A stretch of DNA of 64,000 nucleotides from Acinetobacter haemolyticus CIP 64.3 = MTCC 9819 (GCF_000369065.1 NZ_KB849803.1:1-64000); one strand, 5' to 3'; positions 17,869-27,874 are shown, counted from the stretch's first letter. A program made the numbers and translations. Notes: generated from the letters alone by a model not told the origin.

Positions 17869-18585
17869 ATGACACAGAAATTATCAAAAGTGCTCGGTAT
17901 TGCAACAGTAACATCTGCAGCGATTCTATGCGGCAGTTTATCTAGTCATGCTTTGGCAATGACCCCATTCCAAGCAAACTATCAATTTAGCTACAATAAC
18001 AAAAACCTAGGTTCTGCAACACGTACACTCGCTCAACAAGGTAATAACTGGACATATTCTTTTAACGCACGTGCTGGTGGTATCGCCTCTGCCTCTGAAA
18101 CCAGTCAATTTAGCTTTGCTGACAATAAAATCACATCGCAGAAATTTAGTCGTAGCAGTAAGATCTTGATTCATAACAATACTATGAACATCAACTTTAA
18201 TCCTAGTGCGAAAGTAATTAACACCCAGAAAGATGACAAAAAGCGCTCTTTCCCTTGGAAAGATGGTGTTTTAGATGAACTGAATGCCGAATTACAAGTT
18301 CGTGAAGATCTCAAAAATGGTAACACCTTACAAACACGCTACTTCATTGCTGATAGTAAAGCCGTGGATGAGCGCCGTTTTATTCGCCAAGGTACTGAAA
18401 CCATCAAAACCAGTTATGGGACTTTTAACACAATTAAAGTCGTACTTCAGCACGACAAACCAGAACGCAACACGGTATTCTGGCTCGCGCCAAAACTTGA
18501 TTATCTCCCTGTCAAGGTGACACATAATGACGGAAAATCTTCGTATGGGCTTTTATTAACGGGCTATACGGGTAAAACTAATTAA
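17869..18585 (+). CDS. DUF3108 domain-containing periplasmic protein
   Basis: A 238-residue exported protein. The signal peptide is clear (KLSKVLGIATVTSAAILCGSL, cleavage near HALA). The mature part begins MTPFQANYQFSYNNKNLGSA and continues as repeated beta strands, the pattern of DUF3108, a periplasmic beta-rich family linked to the outer membrane. The function is unknown. It is a single gene with no partner in close range; a long hairpin with a T-run follows it, shared with the xpt leader. Confidence 0.82.
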   Translation: MTQKLSKVLGIATVTSAAILCGSLSSHALAMTPFQANYQFSYNNKNLGSATRTLAQQGNNWTYSFNARAGGIASASETSQFSFADNKITSQKFSRSSKILIHNNTMNINFNPSAKVINTQKDDKKRSFPWKDGVLDELNAELQVREDLKNGNTLQTRYFIADSKAVDERRFIRQGTETIKTSYGTFNTIKVVLQHDKPERNTVFWLAPKLDYLPVKVTHNDGKSSYGLLLTGYTGKTN

Positions 18586-18593
18586 TCAGCGCT

Positions 18594-18673
18594 AAAATTG
18601 CAGCCATATACCAAACATCGTAAAGTTCTGTGAAATATCAACAAAGCTTTAATTTATGGCTTGCAATTTTTTT
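18594..18673 (+). promoter_or_regulatory. Long-range hairpin with T-run upstream of xpt
   Basis: The segment AAAATTGCAGCCATA (18594-18608) pairs with 18655-18670 (TATGGC, one bulged T, GCAATTTT), enclosing a 46-base loop, and seven T follow (18667-18673). It could end the DUF3108 transcript or act as an attenuator in front of xpt, 57 bases downstream. Which of these applies is inference. Confidence 0.45.
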
Positions 18674-18702
18674 GATGCTTTTTAAAATATGCCTTTGCTT
18701 GA

Positions 18703-19305
<603 letters not shown>

Positions 19306-19317
19306 GATTCAATACTT

Positions 19318-19347
19318 AAAAAGCGGATGAAAGTTCATCCGCTTTTT
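19318..19347. terminator. Bidirectional terminator after xpt
   Basis: A 13-bp stem with a 4-base loop (AAAAAGCGGATGA/TCATCCGCTTTTT), flanked by A and T runs, between convergent xpt and the DUF1963 gene. Confidence 0.87.
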
Positions 19348-19350
19348 TAT

Positions 19351-20124
19351 TTAACAACAATCCCAGTTATAGAGCACCTTAGAGAAATCTCTTTTCTTCA
19401 AATCTTCTGGGTGAATAAAGAAATTCCCCACACCTGAATCTCCCCACATAATATCATTCTTAGCGTCGTCCGTATCAAGTTGGAAAAGCAAAATATAGTC
19501 TCGAATACTTTTGTTATAACCACGTGGATCACTTTGTGTAAAAAATGGATATCCGCCTAAACGATGTCCTGTTGAAGCAAATGTGTTGCTATATGCATCA
19601 TAAAAGTCGTCGTCGTCAGATCCTATGTTGAATCCTTCATCCTCAACACTAATAGGTTGTGATGCTAATTCAAACTTAATTGAATATTGCCCAGTAAACG
19701 GCAAATAATCATCTTCACCGAATTGAACTTCTGAAAAATCTTGTTTTAATTGTGCTACATCTTCGATTATTCGATCAAAAAACAATACTTTAAAACTTGA
19801 TTGCTGCTGTTGGTCATCGAAATTCATCCCATATAAATCATCTGCAGCGATATAAAACTGTAAAATACCTTTATCAGGAAAATTCGGTAAATTGGGGATT
19901 TCAGCGAAATTAAACTGCGCCAATAAAGCCAATCGATTACCATTGTCATCGGTTGGATAACTTACATCCAATGGTAAATAAGGCTGCCCTCCAATTTTAC
20001 TTTGCCATAACGTTAACTCGTCGCTTAGCGTGAGTTTCATGGTGACAGTAGGTAACATAGTTGCTGAAATTTTTTCTAGATATGGATGCAAAATACTCGG
20101 TAAATTTTCAGGTAAAAGCTTCAT
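19351..20124 (-). CDS. YwqG family protein (DUF1963)
   Basis: A 257-residue cytosolic protein of the YwqG/DUF1963 family. Signature stretches are seen: GGQPYLPLDVSYP, LALLAQFNFAEIPNLPNFPDKGILQFYI, and near the end the TGHRLGGYPFFTQSDPR and LLFQLDTD segments. The function is unknown; such proteins often sit in stress or toxin-immunity contexts, but nothing of that kind lies nearby here. It ends in two Cys (WDCC). It is a single gene, convergent with xpt and divergent from thyA. Confidence 0.88.
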   Translation of the reverse strand: MKLLPENLPSILHPYLEKISATMLPTVTMKLTLSDELTLWQSKIGGQPYLPLDVSYPTDDNGNRLALLAQFNFAEIPNLPNFPDKGILQFYIAADDLYGMNFDDQQQQSSFKVLFFDRIIEDVAQLKQDFSEVQFGEDDYLPFTGQYSIKFELASQPISVEDEGFNIGSDDDDFYDAYSNTFASTGHRLGGYPFFTQSDPRGYNKSIRDYILLFQLDTDDAKNDIMWGDSGVGNFFIHPEDLKKRDFSKVLYNWDCC

Positions 20125-20295
20125 TTTGTTGATTGTCCATGTCGTTATTTATAGAACTTAATATAAAACAAGCAGCTGAATTTATACATAGAGCTAACTT
20201 TATGATACGACAATTAATGACGTGCAATTGAACCATTATTTATCACATAAATTCTGCTAAGATTAGCCCGATAAAATTTGCGATTAGGAATTACG

Positions 20296-21138
20296 ATGCG
20301 CACATACTTAGACCTTTTACAACATATCCTAGACAATGGTGGTGACAAGGGTGACCGCACAGGTACAGGTACACGTTCAGTATTTGGTCATCAAATGCGT
20401 TTTGATCTTTCTAAAGGCTTTCCATTACTTACCACCAAGAAAGTCCATTTTCGTTCCATCGTGATTGAACTACTGTGGTTCCTCAAAGGTGATACTAATG
20501 TTCAATATCTCAAAGACAATAAAGTCACCATTTGGGATGAATGGGCAACTGCCGAACAAACCGCTCGCTTTGATCGTCCAGAAGGTGAATTAGGTCCAGT
20601 GTATGGACATCAGTGGCGTAATTTTGGTGCAACTCAAAATGAGGATGGTAGTTATCAACAAAATGGTTTTGATCAAATCAAATGGCTGATTAACGAAATT
20701 AAAACCAATCCAAATTCACGTCGCTTAATCGTGTCTGGATGGAATCCTAACGAGGCTGGAAAGGTTGCTTTACCGCCTTGTCATACGCTATTCCAATTTT
20801 TCGTACAAGATAATAAATTGTCATGCCAGCTGTATCAGCGCAGTGCTGATGTGTTCTTAGGTGTGCCATTTAATATTGCCAGCTATGCCTTGCTGACACA
20901 TATGATTGCACAGGTTTGCGGTTTAGGCGTCGGTGATTTTGTGTGGACAGGTGGCGATACGCATCTCTATGCGAACCATTTTGAACAAGCGAAATTACAA
21001 CTTAGCCGTGATCCTCTACCGTTGTGCCAGCTTAAACTGAATCCAGAAATTACCGATATTTTTGATTTTAAATTTGAAGATATTGAAATCGTGGGTTATG
21101 AATCACACCCAGCAATTAAAGCACCCGTTGCAGTTTAA
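20296..21138 (+). CDS. thyA: Thymidylate synthase
   Basis: Makes dTMP from dUMP with methylene-tetrahydrofolate. 280 residues with the nucleophile Cys in [10 protein letters not shown], the dUMP-binding [18 protein letters not shown], and the folate-binding N-terminal DRTGTGT. The ATG at 20296 (MRTYLDLLQ) has an AGGA site 6 bases upstream and matches the family start; an upstream in-frame start at 20278 is not needed. folA follows 20 bases later, coupling dTMP synthesis to regeneration of tetrahydrofolate. Confidence 0.97.
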   Translation: MRTYLDLLQHILDNGGDKGDRTGTGTRSVFGHQMRFDLSKGFPLLTTKKVHFRSIVIELLWFLKGDTNVQYLKDNKVTIWDEWATAEQTARFDRPEGELGPVYGHQWRNFGATQNEDGSYQQNGFDQIKWLINEIKTNPNSRRLIVSGWNPNEAGKVALPPCHTLFQFFVQDNKLSCQLYQRSADVFLGVPFNIASYALLTHMIAQVCGLGVGDFVWTGGDTHLYANHFEQAKLQLSRDPLPLCQLKLNPEITDIFDFKFEDIEIVGYESHPAIKAPVAV

Positions 21139-21158
21139 AACGATAAGAGAGCTCACTT

Positions 21159-21668
21159 ATGGCATGGCAAGGCACAGAAGTTGTCCACGTAGTGGCAATG
21201 GATAAAAATCACTGCATTGGAAAAGGAAATGCCCTGCCGTGGCATATTTCTGCAGATCTCAAACATTTTAAAGCCATCACTCAAGGTGGTGTGGTTATCA
21301 TGGGTCGTAAGACGCTTGAGTCGATGGGACGTGTATTACCGAATCGCGTGAATTGGGTGATTACGCGAGATCCATCTTGGCAATTTGATGGTGTAAAAAT
21401 TGCGCATAGTATTGAGGAAGCTTTAGATGCTGCACTTACAGACGTACAACACTCTGAAAAAGCATCCTTATTTATTATTGGTGGAGGAGAGATTTTTAAT
21501 CAAACACTTGCCATTGCTGACCGCCTAGAACTGACCCATGTAGATTTAGATGTTCAAGGCGATGCACATTACCCAAAAATCTCTGAGAATTTTCAAAAAG
21601 TGAACTCAGAACTACATACTGATGAAAAATCAAATATCGCCTTCGAGTTCGCGACTTACCAAAAATAA
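21159..21668 (+). CDS. folA: Dihydrofolate reductase
   Basis: Reduces dihydrofolate to tetrahydrofolate with NADPH, and is the trimethoprim target. 169 residues: VVHVVAMDKNHCIGKGNALPWHISADLKHFK (read in parts: NALPWH holds the substrate site), VVIMGRKTLESMGRVLPNR, and IIGGGEIFN for the cofactor loop. It lies directly after thyA in the same transcript. Length is slightly above the E. coli enzyme (159). Confidence 0.96.
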   Translation: MAWQGTEVVHVVAMDKNHCIGKGNALPWHISADLKHFKAITQGGVVIMGRKTLESMGRVLPNRVNWVITRDPSWQFDGVKIAHSIEEALDAALTDVQHSEKASLFIIGGGEIFNQTLAIADRLELTHVDLDVQGDAHYPKISENFQKVNSELHTDEKSNIAFEFATYQK

Positions 21669-21686
21669 AATGGACTGCGAATTGTT

Positions 21687-22742
21687 ATGCATGAGATTGG
21701 ATCACGTGAGTTCTTCATTGGATTAGGGATATGGTTCTTACATAGTACCTTTACTCTTTTCGTGATCCTTTCCAGTATTTGGCTATGTTTAGCCTTATGG
21801 ATACAGCAACCCCTTGGTCCGATCTTTAGTCGCATTATCATTATTCTTTGGGGACTATTCGCACTCAGTTTGCTTGGTTTCTATGTCAGCGGACATATTT
21901 TTAGTCGACGCACTGATATTCTGCTCTATTGTTTCGCGTTCGCTTGTTCTTTGTTATGGTATTTTTCTTTAGATGCACGTCAAGACCGCGTCTGGGATCC
22001 TGAGGTATCTGAGCAACTCAGCTATGAGAAAAAAGGCGATATTGTAAAGTTGCACAAGGTACGAAACTTTAATTGGTACCCCGATGGAAGTTATGACATT
22101 CACTGGGAGGATCGGACAATTGATCTGAACAAAATCACAGGAATTAATGTGATTGCCTCCTACTGGATGGGTCCCCAAATCGCACATACTCTCGTGAGCT
22201 TTGACTTCTCAGATCAAAAACCACTGGTATTCTCGATCGAAATTCGAAAAGAAAAAGGCGAATCTTTCTCTGCGATCGGAGGATTCTTTCGTAAATATGA
22301 GTTAAGCCTAATTGCATCCGATGAGAAAGATATCGTCTATACACGTAGCAATATTCGTAATGAACAGGTTTATTTATTCCCGATCAAAATTCCTGCTGCG
22401 GAACGTAAAGCATTATTTATTGAATATCTTAAAAAGGCAGATGAACTGCGTGCGGAAGCAAAATGGTATAACACCCTGACCAGTAACTGTACCACCTTAA
22501 TCTTTGATATGGCACAAGCAATTAGCCAGCAAGCATTACCCAAAGATTACCGCTTACTGGCTTCTGGTTATTTGCCAAATTATCTACATGATCTCAAAGC
22601 ACTGAATCAGAATTACAGCATGAAAGAATGGTATCAACTGGCACATATCAATCCACGTACCGAACAATATGCCAAACAACCAAATCAAAGTAGTGAATAT
22701 TATTCTGAAGTCATTCGCGCAGGACTACCCAAAACTGAATAA
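21687..22742 (+). CDS. DUF4105 membrane protein (Lnb-like periplasmic domain)
   Basis: A 351-residue protein with hydrophobic N-terminal segments (about residues 10-85, three likely membrane helices) followed by a soluble domain. The SNCTT motif near residue 267 is the active-site signature of the DUF4105 family, the domain also found in the lipoprotein N-acyltransferase Lnb, where Cys is the nucleophile. A role in modifying lipids or lipoproteins in the periplasm is therefore possible, though not shown. It starts 18 bases after folA and is probably on the same transcript, without an evident functional link. Confidence 0.85.
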   Translation: MHEIGSREFFIGLGIWFLHSTFTLFVILSSIWLCLALWIQQPLGPIFSRIIIILWGLFALSLLGFYVSGHIFSRRTDILLYCFAFACSLLWYFSLDARQDRVWDPEVSEQLSYEKKGDIVKLHKVRNFNWYPDGSYDIHWEDRTIDLNKITGINVIASYWMGPQIAHTLVSFDFSDQKPLVFSIEIRKEKGESFSAIGGFFRKYELSLIASDEKDIVYTRSNIRNEQVYLFPIKIPAAERKALFIEYLKKADELRAEAKWYNTLTSNCTTLIFDMAQAISQQALPKDYRLLASGYLPNYLHDLKALNQNYSMKEWYQLAHINPRTEQYAKQPNQSSEYYSEVIRAGLPKTE

Positions 22743-22866
22743 TTCTTCTGCTCACTTAATCAAACCTATCTCAATATTTACAAAATGATACGTAATATGC
22801 GGCTCAGATCCACGTTTATTAAGTTTAATTAAAATCATTAAACTCAAAGACTCGGATCTTTCATTT

Positions 22867-23343
22867 ATGTTAAAACCATTATTAGCTTCTTGTACTTTGG
22901 CAGTTGCGATCATCATGACGGGTTGTACAACCACAGAATCTTTAAGCACCTCACCAAACGCATCACAGAAAGAAACTATCAATTTATATAATCGTACGTG
23001 GATTGCTACACACATTAACGGTATCGAAGTCAAAAGTAATGAGTTATCAATAAAACGACCTTCGATTCAGTTTGATGCTCAAGCTAAACGCTTTTTTGGT
23101 GCAGATGGTTGTAACAATATTCAAGGAAGCTTCGAAAGCCAAGGTGCTATTTTACGTTTAGGTGCTGTCGCATCAACCAAGATTGCATGTATTGGTAAAG
23201 ACAACAATGACCTATCACGTCAATACGCAAATGCCTTAGCTGCAACTACAAACTACCAGCTGAAAGGACATGAACTAAAATTCCTAGATGCTTCTGGACA
23301 AGTTCTTGTAACTTTCGTTACGGTGGTTCAACCATTACCGTAA
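22867..23343 (+). CDS. META domain lipoprotein (HslJ-like)
   Basis: A 158-residue lipoprotein: signal peptide LLASCTLAVAIIMTGC with the lipobox MTGC, so attached to the membrane by Cys20. The rest is a META domain, as in the heat-shock protein HslJ: NRTWIATHINGIEV, GCNNIQGSFESQG and KIACIGKDNND, with paired cysteines. Such proteins are linked to novobiocin tolerance and envelope stress in other bacteria; the role here is unknown. A terminator follows. Confidence 0.87.
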   Translation: MLKPLLASCTLAVAIIMTGCTTTESLSTSPNASQKETINLYNRTWIATHINGIEVKSNELSIKRPSIQFDAQAKRFFGADGCNNIQGSFESQGAILRLGAVASTKIACIGKDNNDLSRQYANALAATTNYQLKGHELKFLDASGQVLVTFVTVVQPLP

Positions 23344-23363
23344 TTCACCTTGATCAAAGTCAC

Positions 23364-23394
23364 AGCCCGTTGCAAACACGGGCTTTTACTTTTT
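23364..23394 (+). terminator. Terminator after the META lipoprotein gene
   Basis: A 7-bp GC-rich stem AGCCCGT/ACGGGCT (23364-23370 with 23378-23384), 7-base loop, followed by TTTTACTTTTT, 21 bases past the stop codon. Confidence 0.8.
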
Positions 23395-23447
23395 GTCGAC
23401 ATCGTTTACTTTAAAGGCATTCATAAAATTAGAAATTGGGGACTTAA

Positions 23448-23972
23448 ATGCAACAAGCACTATTTGGTGGTGGATGTTTCTGGTGTGTAGAAGCAGTTTT
23501 TTTACAGCTCAAAGGCGTTGAAAAAGTAGTCAGTGGTTATGCTGGCGGTATTGTGCAGAATCCAAGCTATGAGCAGGTTTGCCAAGGTAATACTCAACAC
23601 GCTGAAGTTGTGCTTATCGATTTTGATGAGCAACAAATCAGTTACACCCAACTTTTAAATGTGTTTTTTACCACCCATGATCCAACCACATTAAACCGTC
23701 AAGGCAATGATATTGGAACACAATACCGTTCTGTTATTTATTATTTCAATGAAGAGCAGAAACAACAAGCCGAACAGGTCATCCAAAGTTTAGAGGATGA
23801 AGGGCTCAACATTGTGACTGAACTAAGTCCTGAACCGACTTTCTATCCAGCTGAAGAATATCATCAAAATTTCTATGCCCGTAATCCTTCCCAAGGTTAT
23901 TGCAACTTTAGTATTCCACCCAAATTATCCAAGCTACGCTCTAAGTTTTTAGATTTACTCAAAACTGAATAG
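23448..23972 (+). CDS. msrA: Peptide-methionine (S)-S-oxide reductase
   Basis: Repairs methionine-S-sulfoxide in proteins. 174 residues with the catalytic [10 protein letters not shown] near the N-terminus (nucleophile Cys in the first GCFWC), the conserved GYAGG, QYRSVIY and PAEEYHQNF motifs, and a resolving Cys in GYCNFSIP near the C-terminus. No signal peptide, so cytosolic. It is a single gene between two terminators. Confidence 0.96.
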   Translation: MQQALFGGGCFWCVEAVFLQLKGVEKVVSGYAGGIVQNPSYEQVCQGNTQHAEVVLIDFDEQQISYTQLLNVFFTTHDPTTLNRQGNDIGTQYRSVIYYFNEEQKQQAEQVIQSLEDEGLNIVTELSPEPTFYPAEEYHQNFYARNPSQGYCNFSIPPKLSKLRSKFLDLLKTE

Positions 23973-23980
23973 CAATAAAA

Positions 23981-24011
23981 AAAGCAACTCGAAAGAGTTG
24001 CTTTAATTTTT
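23981..24011. terminator. Bidirectional terminator between msrA and exbD
   Basis: A 10-bp stem AAAGCAACTC/GAGTTGCTTT (23981-23990 with 23995-24004) closed by a GAAA tetraloop and followed by a T-rich tail; on the other strand it also ends in TTTTTTT. It serves both convergent units. Confidence 0.86.
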
Positions 24012-24034
24012 CAATGATAGGCGAGGCGCTAGTT

Positions 24035-24439
24035 CTAGTTTTCACTAACGAAAGCAATATCACTCAATCCAGCTTCACTGGCACGCGACATGACTTGTGC
24101 AACCATGTCATATTTTGATTCTTTATCTGCACGTAACTGCACTGTCGGTTTTGTTGTTGCTTGACCCGCTTCTGCAAAGCGTGTTTCTAACTCATCCAAA
24201 CTAATGATCTGAGTATCCCAAGCAACTTCACCTTTGGCATTAATACTAATCGTAATTGCTTTTGGTGGTGGATCGATAATTTCAGCAGTTGTTTTTGGTA
24301 AACTTAATGGAATTGATGGGTTTGCAACCGTTGCTGTGACTAAAAAGATAATCATCAATACCAACATAATATCGATCAGAGGAATGAGGTTCATCTCATT
24401 CATGCCACTGTCGTGGTCTTCACCCAATTGAAAGCCCAT
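24035..24439 (-). CDS. exbD: Biopolymer transporter ExbD
   Basis: Component of the TonB-ExbB-ExbD motor that uses the proton gradient to drive outer-membrane transport. 134 residues: a short cytosolic N-terminus, a membrane helix with the essential Asp in MNLIPLIDIMLVLMIIFLV, and a periplasmic domain. The ATG at 24439 has a GGAGG site 11 bases upstream and starts 1 base after the exbB stop, so translation is probably coupled. Confidence 0.93.
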   Translation of the reverse strand: MGFQLGEDHDSGMNEMNLIPLIDIMLVLMIIFLVTATVANPSIPLSLPKTTAEIIDPPPKAITISINAKGEVAWDTQIISLDELETRFAEAGQATTKPTVQLRADKESKYDMVAQVMSRASEAGLSDIAFVSEN

Positions 24440-24440
24440 T

Positions 24441-25061
24441 TTAAGCTTGACCTCCAACTAAACTTTGTTGCGTTGCTTTAGCTTCAGTTTTTACCGTTGT
24501 CTCTTGTTGCAACATCGTATCGATAAGCAACAGATGTGCTTGATCTTGAAGTTCATGTGCCAAACCACGGTTAAAACGCATACAAATGTTGTAAGCCAAT
24601 ACCGCAGGAATCGCAACAGCAAGACCAAGACCCGTCATGATCAATGCCTCACCGACAGGAATTGCAACCTGCGCTAAGCCTGCCTGACCACTTTTACCAA
24701 CAGCGACAAGTGCATGGAAAATCCCCCACACCGTACCGAACAAACCCACAAACGGTGCAAGTGAAGCAATCGTACCCAAGACTGAAACACCTTTTTCAGC
24801 TTGCGATTTTTCAGCAGAAATCTGACGAAGCAAAGCTTGTTCAGCAACCGCTTTACGCTGTTCAAAGGTGAGTGGTTGTAACTTTGCTTTCAGTGTAGCC
24901 AAAGCCTGAGCAAGCTGAGCATAAGCTTGTTGTTTTAATTGGCGTGTTCCTAAAATACGTAGGATAAAAATCGTCCACGTTGCAATCGACATTGCGAGAA
25001 GAACAAAATACAGTGTTTTACTTACTGCATCTGCATGTTGCCAATAAACTGAAAAGTTCAT
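24441..25061 (-). CDS. exbB: Biopolymer transporter ExbB (MotA/TolQ/ExbB family)
   Basis: Proton channel component of the TonB motor in the inner membrane. 206 residues with three membrane helices: one at about 15-37 and two in the C-terminal channel domain (LGTIASLAPFVGLFGTVWGIFHAL and IPVGEALIMTGLGLAVAIPAVLAYN). The FVGLFGTVWGI motif is diagnostic. It sits between tonB (42 bases upstream) and exbD (1 base downstream). Confidence 0.95.
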   Translation of the reverse strand: MNFSVYWQHADAVSKTLYFVLLAMSIATWTIFILRILGTRQLKQQAYAQLAQALATLKAKLQPLTFEQRKAVAEQALLRQISAEKSQAEKGVSVLGTIASLAPFVGLFGTVWGIFHALVAVGKSGQAGLAQVAIPVGEALIMTGLGLAVAIPAVLAYNICMRFNRGLAHELQDQAHLLLIDTMLQQETTVKTEAKATQQSLVGGQA

Positions 25062-25103
25062 ATACGAACTCCTGATTTAATCTGTCACAAGGACTCAAAT
25101 TTA

Positions 25104-25862
25104 TTAAGGATTAAGATCAAACGGTTGCTCTGCTCGAATTGGGTAAGCAACACCATTCTCCATATACGGTTTAAACTTTGCACTTTTCACAGCACGTACT
25201 ACTTTTTCATCCAAAGCAGGTATGCCCGAACTGCGTGTCACACGCACATTGGTTACACGGCCTTTTTCATCCGCTTCAATCATAACCATAATGGTGCGTG
25301 CTTGGTTATCTAACTCTTTAGGTGTGAAGCTAATTCTTGGAGATCGACTCCATTGTACACCTGAACCACCAATTGATACGGTTCTCGGTGACGGATCAGC
25401 TGCTGGCTGGGGTTTCGCCACCTCTTGGACTGGTTGTGGTTTTTCAACAACCTTTTCTTTTACCGTTGTACTAACAACAGTCGTTTCAGCCTTGGTTTCA
25501 ACTTTTGGTTCAGTTTTTTGAATCACTTGCTTCGGTGCTTCAGCCTTAACTTGTTGCACTTTCTCAATTTTCTTTGGAGGTGGCGCAACAGGTTTTTCAA
25601 CGACCTTAACCTCTTTTACCTCTTTTTTCGGTTCAGGTTTAGGGGTCTCTTTTGGCTTAGGAGGCTCAGCTTTTGGTGGTTCTTTAATCTTAACGAATTT
25701 GACTTTAAGCGGTTCTTTTTCGATTGGTTTTAACTCAATCGTTTTGATGTGGCTAACTGCCCACAAGACTCCCACATGTCCAATCATAACTGCAACTAAA
25801 GCAGTGATGATTTTCTTTTTCATCGGGTTTGGTGTGTTAAATGATGCAGGAGATGGACTCAT
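25104..25862 (-). CDS. tonB: TonB energy transducer
   Basis: Links the ExbB-ExbD motor to outer-membrane receptors. 252 residues: one membrane helix (about 15-35, IITALVAVMIGHVGVLWAV), a long Pro/Lys/Glu-rich spacer (PKPKETPKPEPKKEVKEV type repeats, about 45-165) that spans the periplasm, and the C-terminal TonB domain (RVTRSSGIPALDEKVVRAVKSAKFKPY). An ATG at 25823 (MKKKIITA) is a possible alternative start. It is the first gene of tonB-exbB-exbD; a Fur-like site lies about 85-105 bases upstream. Confidence 0.95.
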   Translation of the reverse strand: MSPSPASFNTPNPMKKKIITALVAVMIGHVGVLWAVSHIKTIELKPIEKEPLKVKFVKIKEPPKAEPPKPKETPKPEPKKEVKEVKVVEKPVAPPPKKIEKVQQVKAEAPKQVIQKTEPKVETKAETTVVSTTVKEKVVEKPQPVQEVAKPQPAADPSPRTVSIGGSGVQWSRSPRISFTPKELDNQARTIMVMIEADEKGRVTNVRVTRSSGIPALDEKVVRAVKSAKFKPYMENGVAYPIRAEQPFDLNP

Positions 25863-25946
25863 AAGAATCTAAGTACCTATATAGATGGTGTTAGTCTAAA
25901 AAACGATTACACACATCGGATAGAACAATTAAAGTGCCGTAATAAT

Positions 25947-25967
25947 AAATGAGAAGTGTTTTCATTT
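25947..25967 (-). promoter_or_regulatory. Possible Fur box upstream of tonB-exbB-exbD
   Basis: The 21-base segment is a partial palindrome with arms AAATGA and TCATTT and inner GAA/TTT, resembling known Fur sites of the AAATGAGAATNATTTTCATTT type, though with substitutions in the centre. Its position suits iron control of the operon. Confidence 0.45.
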
Positions 25968-26052
25968 GCAACTGTTTTTTTGTGAATATACTTCAAATCA
26001 CTGATAAGCCACACAAAAAAGTAACGTTATAATATAACAACACATTCACATA

Positions 26053-26082
26053 AAAAAAGTATGCCTAAAAAAGCATACTTTT
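26053..26082 (-). terminator. purU terminator
   Basis: A 10-bp stem AAAAGTATGC/GCATACTTTT (26055-26064 with 26073-26082), 8-base loop; on the minus strand it is followed by a run of T. It lies 16 bases past the purU stop. Confidence 0.85.
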
Positions 26083-26097
26083 AAAGTTTTTGATCGC

Positions 26098-26964
26098 TTA
26101 TTGAAACACAACCGTTTTATTGCCATCAACAATCACACGGTCTTCAAGATGCCACTTTACCGCACGTGCCAACACATTACGTTCAACATCTTCACCTAAC
26201 TCACGTAACTGCTCAACATTGTAGTCATGGCTCACACGCTCAACATCTTGTTCAATAATTGGACCTTGATCAAGATCAGCAGTCACATAATGCGCTGTTG
26301 CACCAATCAACTTCACCCCTTTCTCATACGCTTGCTTATATGGATTTGCGCCCACAAAAGCAGGTAAGAATGAATGATGAATATTGATAATTTTCATTTC
26401 CCATTGAGAAACAAAGTCTTCACTCAATATCTGCATGTATCGCGCTAAGATCAATAAATCATTGCCTTGCATCATGTCATTAATTTGTGCATAAGCTTCT
26501 GCTTTATTGTCTTTATTCACCGGCACAACATGGAATGGAATCCCAAAATTTTCCACTGCTTCACGTAAGTCAGGATGATTTGAGATCACCTGAGTGATTT
26601 CACAAGCTAATGAACCGCGTGCATGACGCCATAATAGCTCTAACAAAGCATGATCTACTTTAGAAACCAAAATGCCGACTTTCTTTAACTCACCAACAAA
26701 ATTTAGTTTCCACTGCATGCCATAACGTTCAGCAACATTTGCCGCAAAGGTTTGCATCAATGCTTCTTTACGTGATTGTAAATGATCCAACTCAAATTCA
26801 ACACGCATAAAATAACGTCCGCCTTGAGCTTCTGTTGCGTACTGATCAAGTGCGGTGATGTTTGCTCCCTGATGATACAAAAAGCTCGATACAGCTTGCA
26901 CAATCCCTGGCTTGTCTTCACAAGTAATCAGTAGTCGTGCTGTATGGGCAGTAGTCGTGTTCAT
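26098..26964 (-). CDS. purU: Formyltetrahydrofolate deformylase
   Basis: Hydrolyses 10-formyl-THF to formate and THF, balancing the one-carbon pool and feeding formate to purine synthesis. 288 residues: an N-terminal ACT domain (LLITCEDKPGIVQAVSSFL) and a C-terminal formyltransferase-like domain with the catalytic His and Asp in NIHHSFLPAFVGANPY and GATAHYVTADLDQGPII. Normal length. It is a single gene with a terminator. Confidence 0.95.
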   Translation of the reverse strand: MNTTTAHTARLLITCEDKPGIVQAVSSFLYHQGANITALDQYATEAQGGRYFMRVEFELDHLQSRKEALMQTFAANVAERYGMQWKLNFVGELKKVGILVSKVDHALLELLWRHARGSLACEITQVISNHPDLREAVENFGIPFHVVPVNKDNKAEAYAQINDMMQGNDLLILARYMQILSEDFVSQWEMKIINIHHSFLPAFVGANPYKQAYEKGVKLIGATAHYVTADLDQGPIIEQDVERVSHDYNVEQLRELGEDVERNVLARAVKWHLEDRVIVDGNKTVVFQ

Positions 26965-27080
26965 GTTGTTAATTCACTTATTCGAATCAAATTAAAAAAA
27001 TCAAGCCGAGCATTCTAACGCTTTTTTGCCTACGACTAAATAGCTAGTCACAGATGATCATCATCATTTTTAAGATTCGA

Positions 27081-27752
27081 TCAGCTAGCAAATAACTCTG
27101 AAGGTCCAAGCGATTGCAATAATTGCTCATAGGTTTGACGACTTTCACCCATTAAATATGGTCCTTCTAAGAACACCATTTGTCGCAATGCTTGCCAGAC
27201 CCATTTTTCTTCTAAACGATTGTTGTCACTAATATGACCCGACATATATAAGAAGTTGGTCCAGTTGGTCAGTACGATCCACAAGTTAATGATCAATGCC
27301 TCAATTTCTGAGTCAGTCATTTTCATCAATCCTGCATCCACAAAGGCACGATAAATTTTTTGTCCTTGCTGCATGACCTGCCCTGCAAAGCGAGGGTAAA
27401 TCTTTCTAAAGTCTTCATTATTTTCAACAAGATGGTAAACATCACGATGAATAAAACGATAAGCCCAAAGCTGGTTACTTAATACCTGAAAATAACTAAT
27501 TTTATCATTGGCATTGAGAGGACGATCATCAGGTAGCGCTAACATTTCCAAAGTTTCAGCCTGATATTGCAATGCTAGTTCTTTGATGATTTCTTGCTTA
27601 TTACGAAAGTGATAATACAAGTTGCCTGGGCTAATGCCGAGTTCAGCCGCGATATGATTGGTTGTGACTGAACGTTCACCACGCTCATTAAATAATTGCA
27701 AACTGATTTGCAAAATTCTGTCTTTGGTTTTGTTTGGTTTAGCATGCGACAT
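27081..27752 (-). CDS. TetR family transcriptional regulator
   Basis: A 223-residue repressor-type protein. The N-terminal TetR helix-turn-helix is clear: LQLFNERGERSVTTNHIAAELGISPGNLYYHFRNK (residues about 18-52). The C-terminal ligand domain (about 80-220) resembles the AcrR-like subgroup with the pattern DVYHLVENNEDFRKIYPRF. It is divergent from the aldehyde dehydrogenase gene with a 122-base gap, so it probably controls that gene and itself. The ATG at 27752 was chosen; a TTG at 27761 is in frame. The ligand is unknown. Confidence 0.87.
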   Translation of the reverse strand: MSHAKPNKTKDRILQISLQLFNERGERSVTTNHIAAELGISPGNLYYHFRNKQEIIKELALQYQAETLEMLALPDDRPLNANDKISYFQVLSNQLWAYRFIHRDVYHLVENNEDFRKIYPRFAGQVMQQGQKIYRAFVDAGLMKMTDSEIEALIINLWIVLTNWTNFLYMSGHISDNNRLEEKWVWQALRQMVFLEGPYLMGESRQTYEQLLQSLGPSELFAS

Positions 27753-27874
27753 TGAATTCAACCATCTATAACATTATCAATAGGTTATAAAACAAGCCCA
27801 TAAAAGCGACTTGACACTTTAGAGTATTTACTCTAAAAATTAAAAAGTAATAAGATTTCTTTTGGTCTACTCCT

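Noticed and set aside
25425..25733. Long plus-strand frame opposite tonB, rich in Phe, Arg and Trp
   Set aside because: It is the antisense reading of the proline- and lysine-rich TonB spacer, has no ribosome site and no known family.
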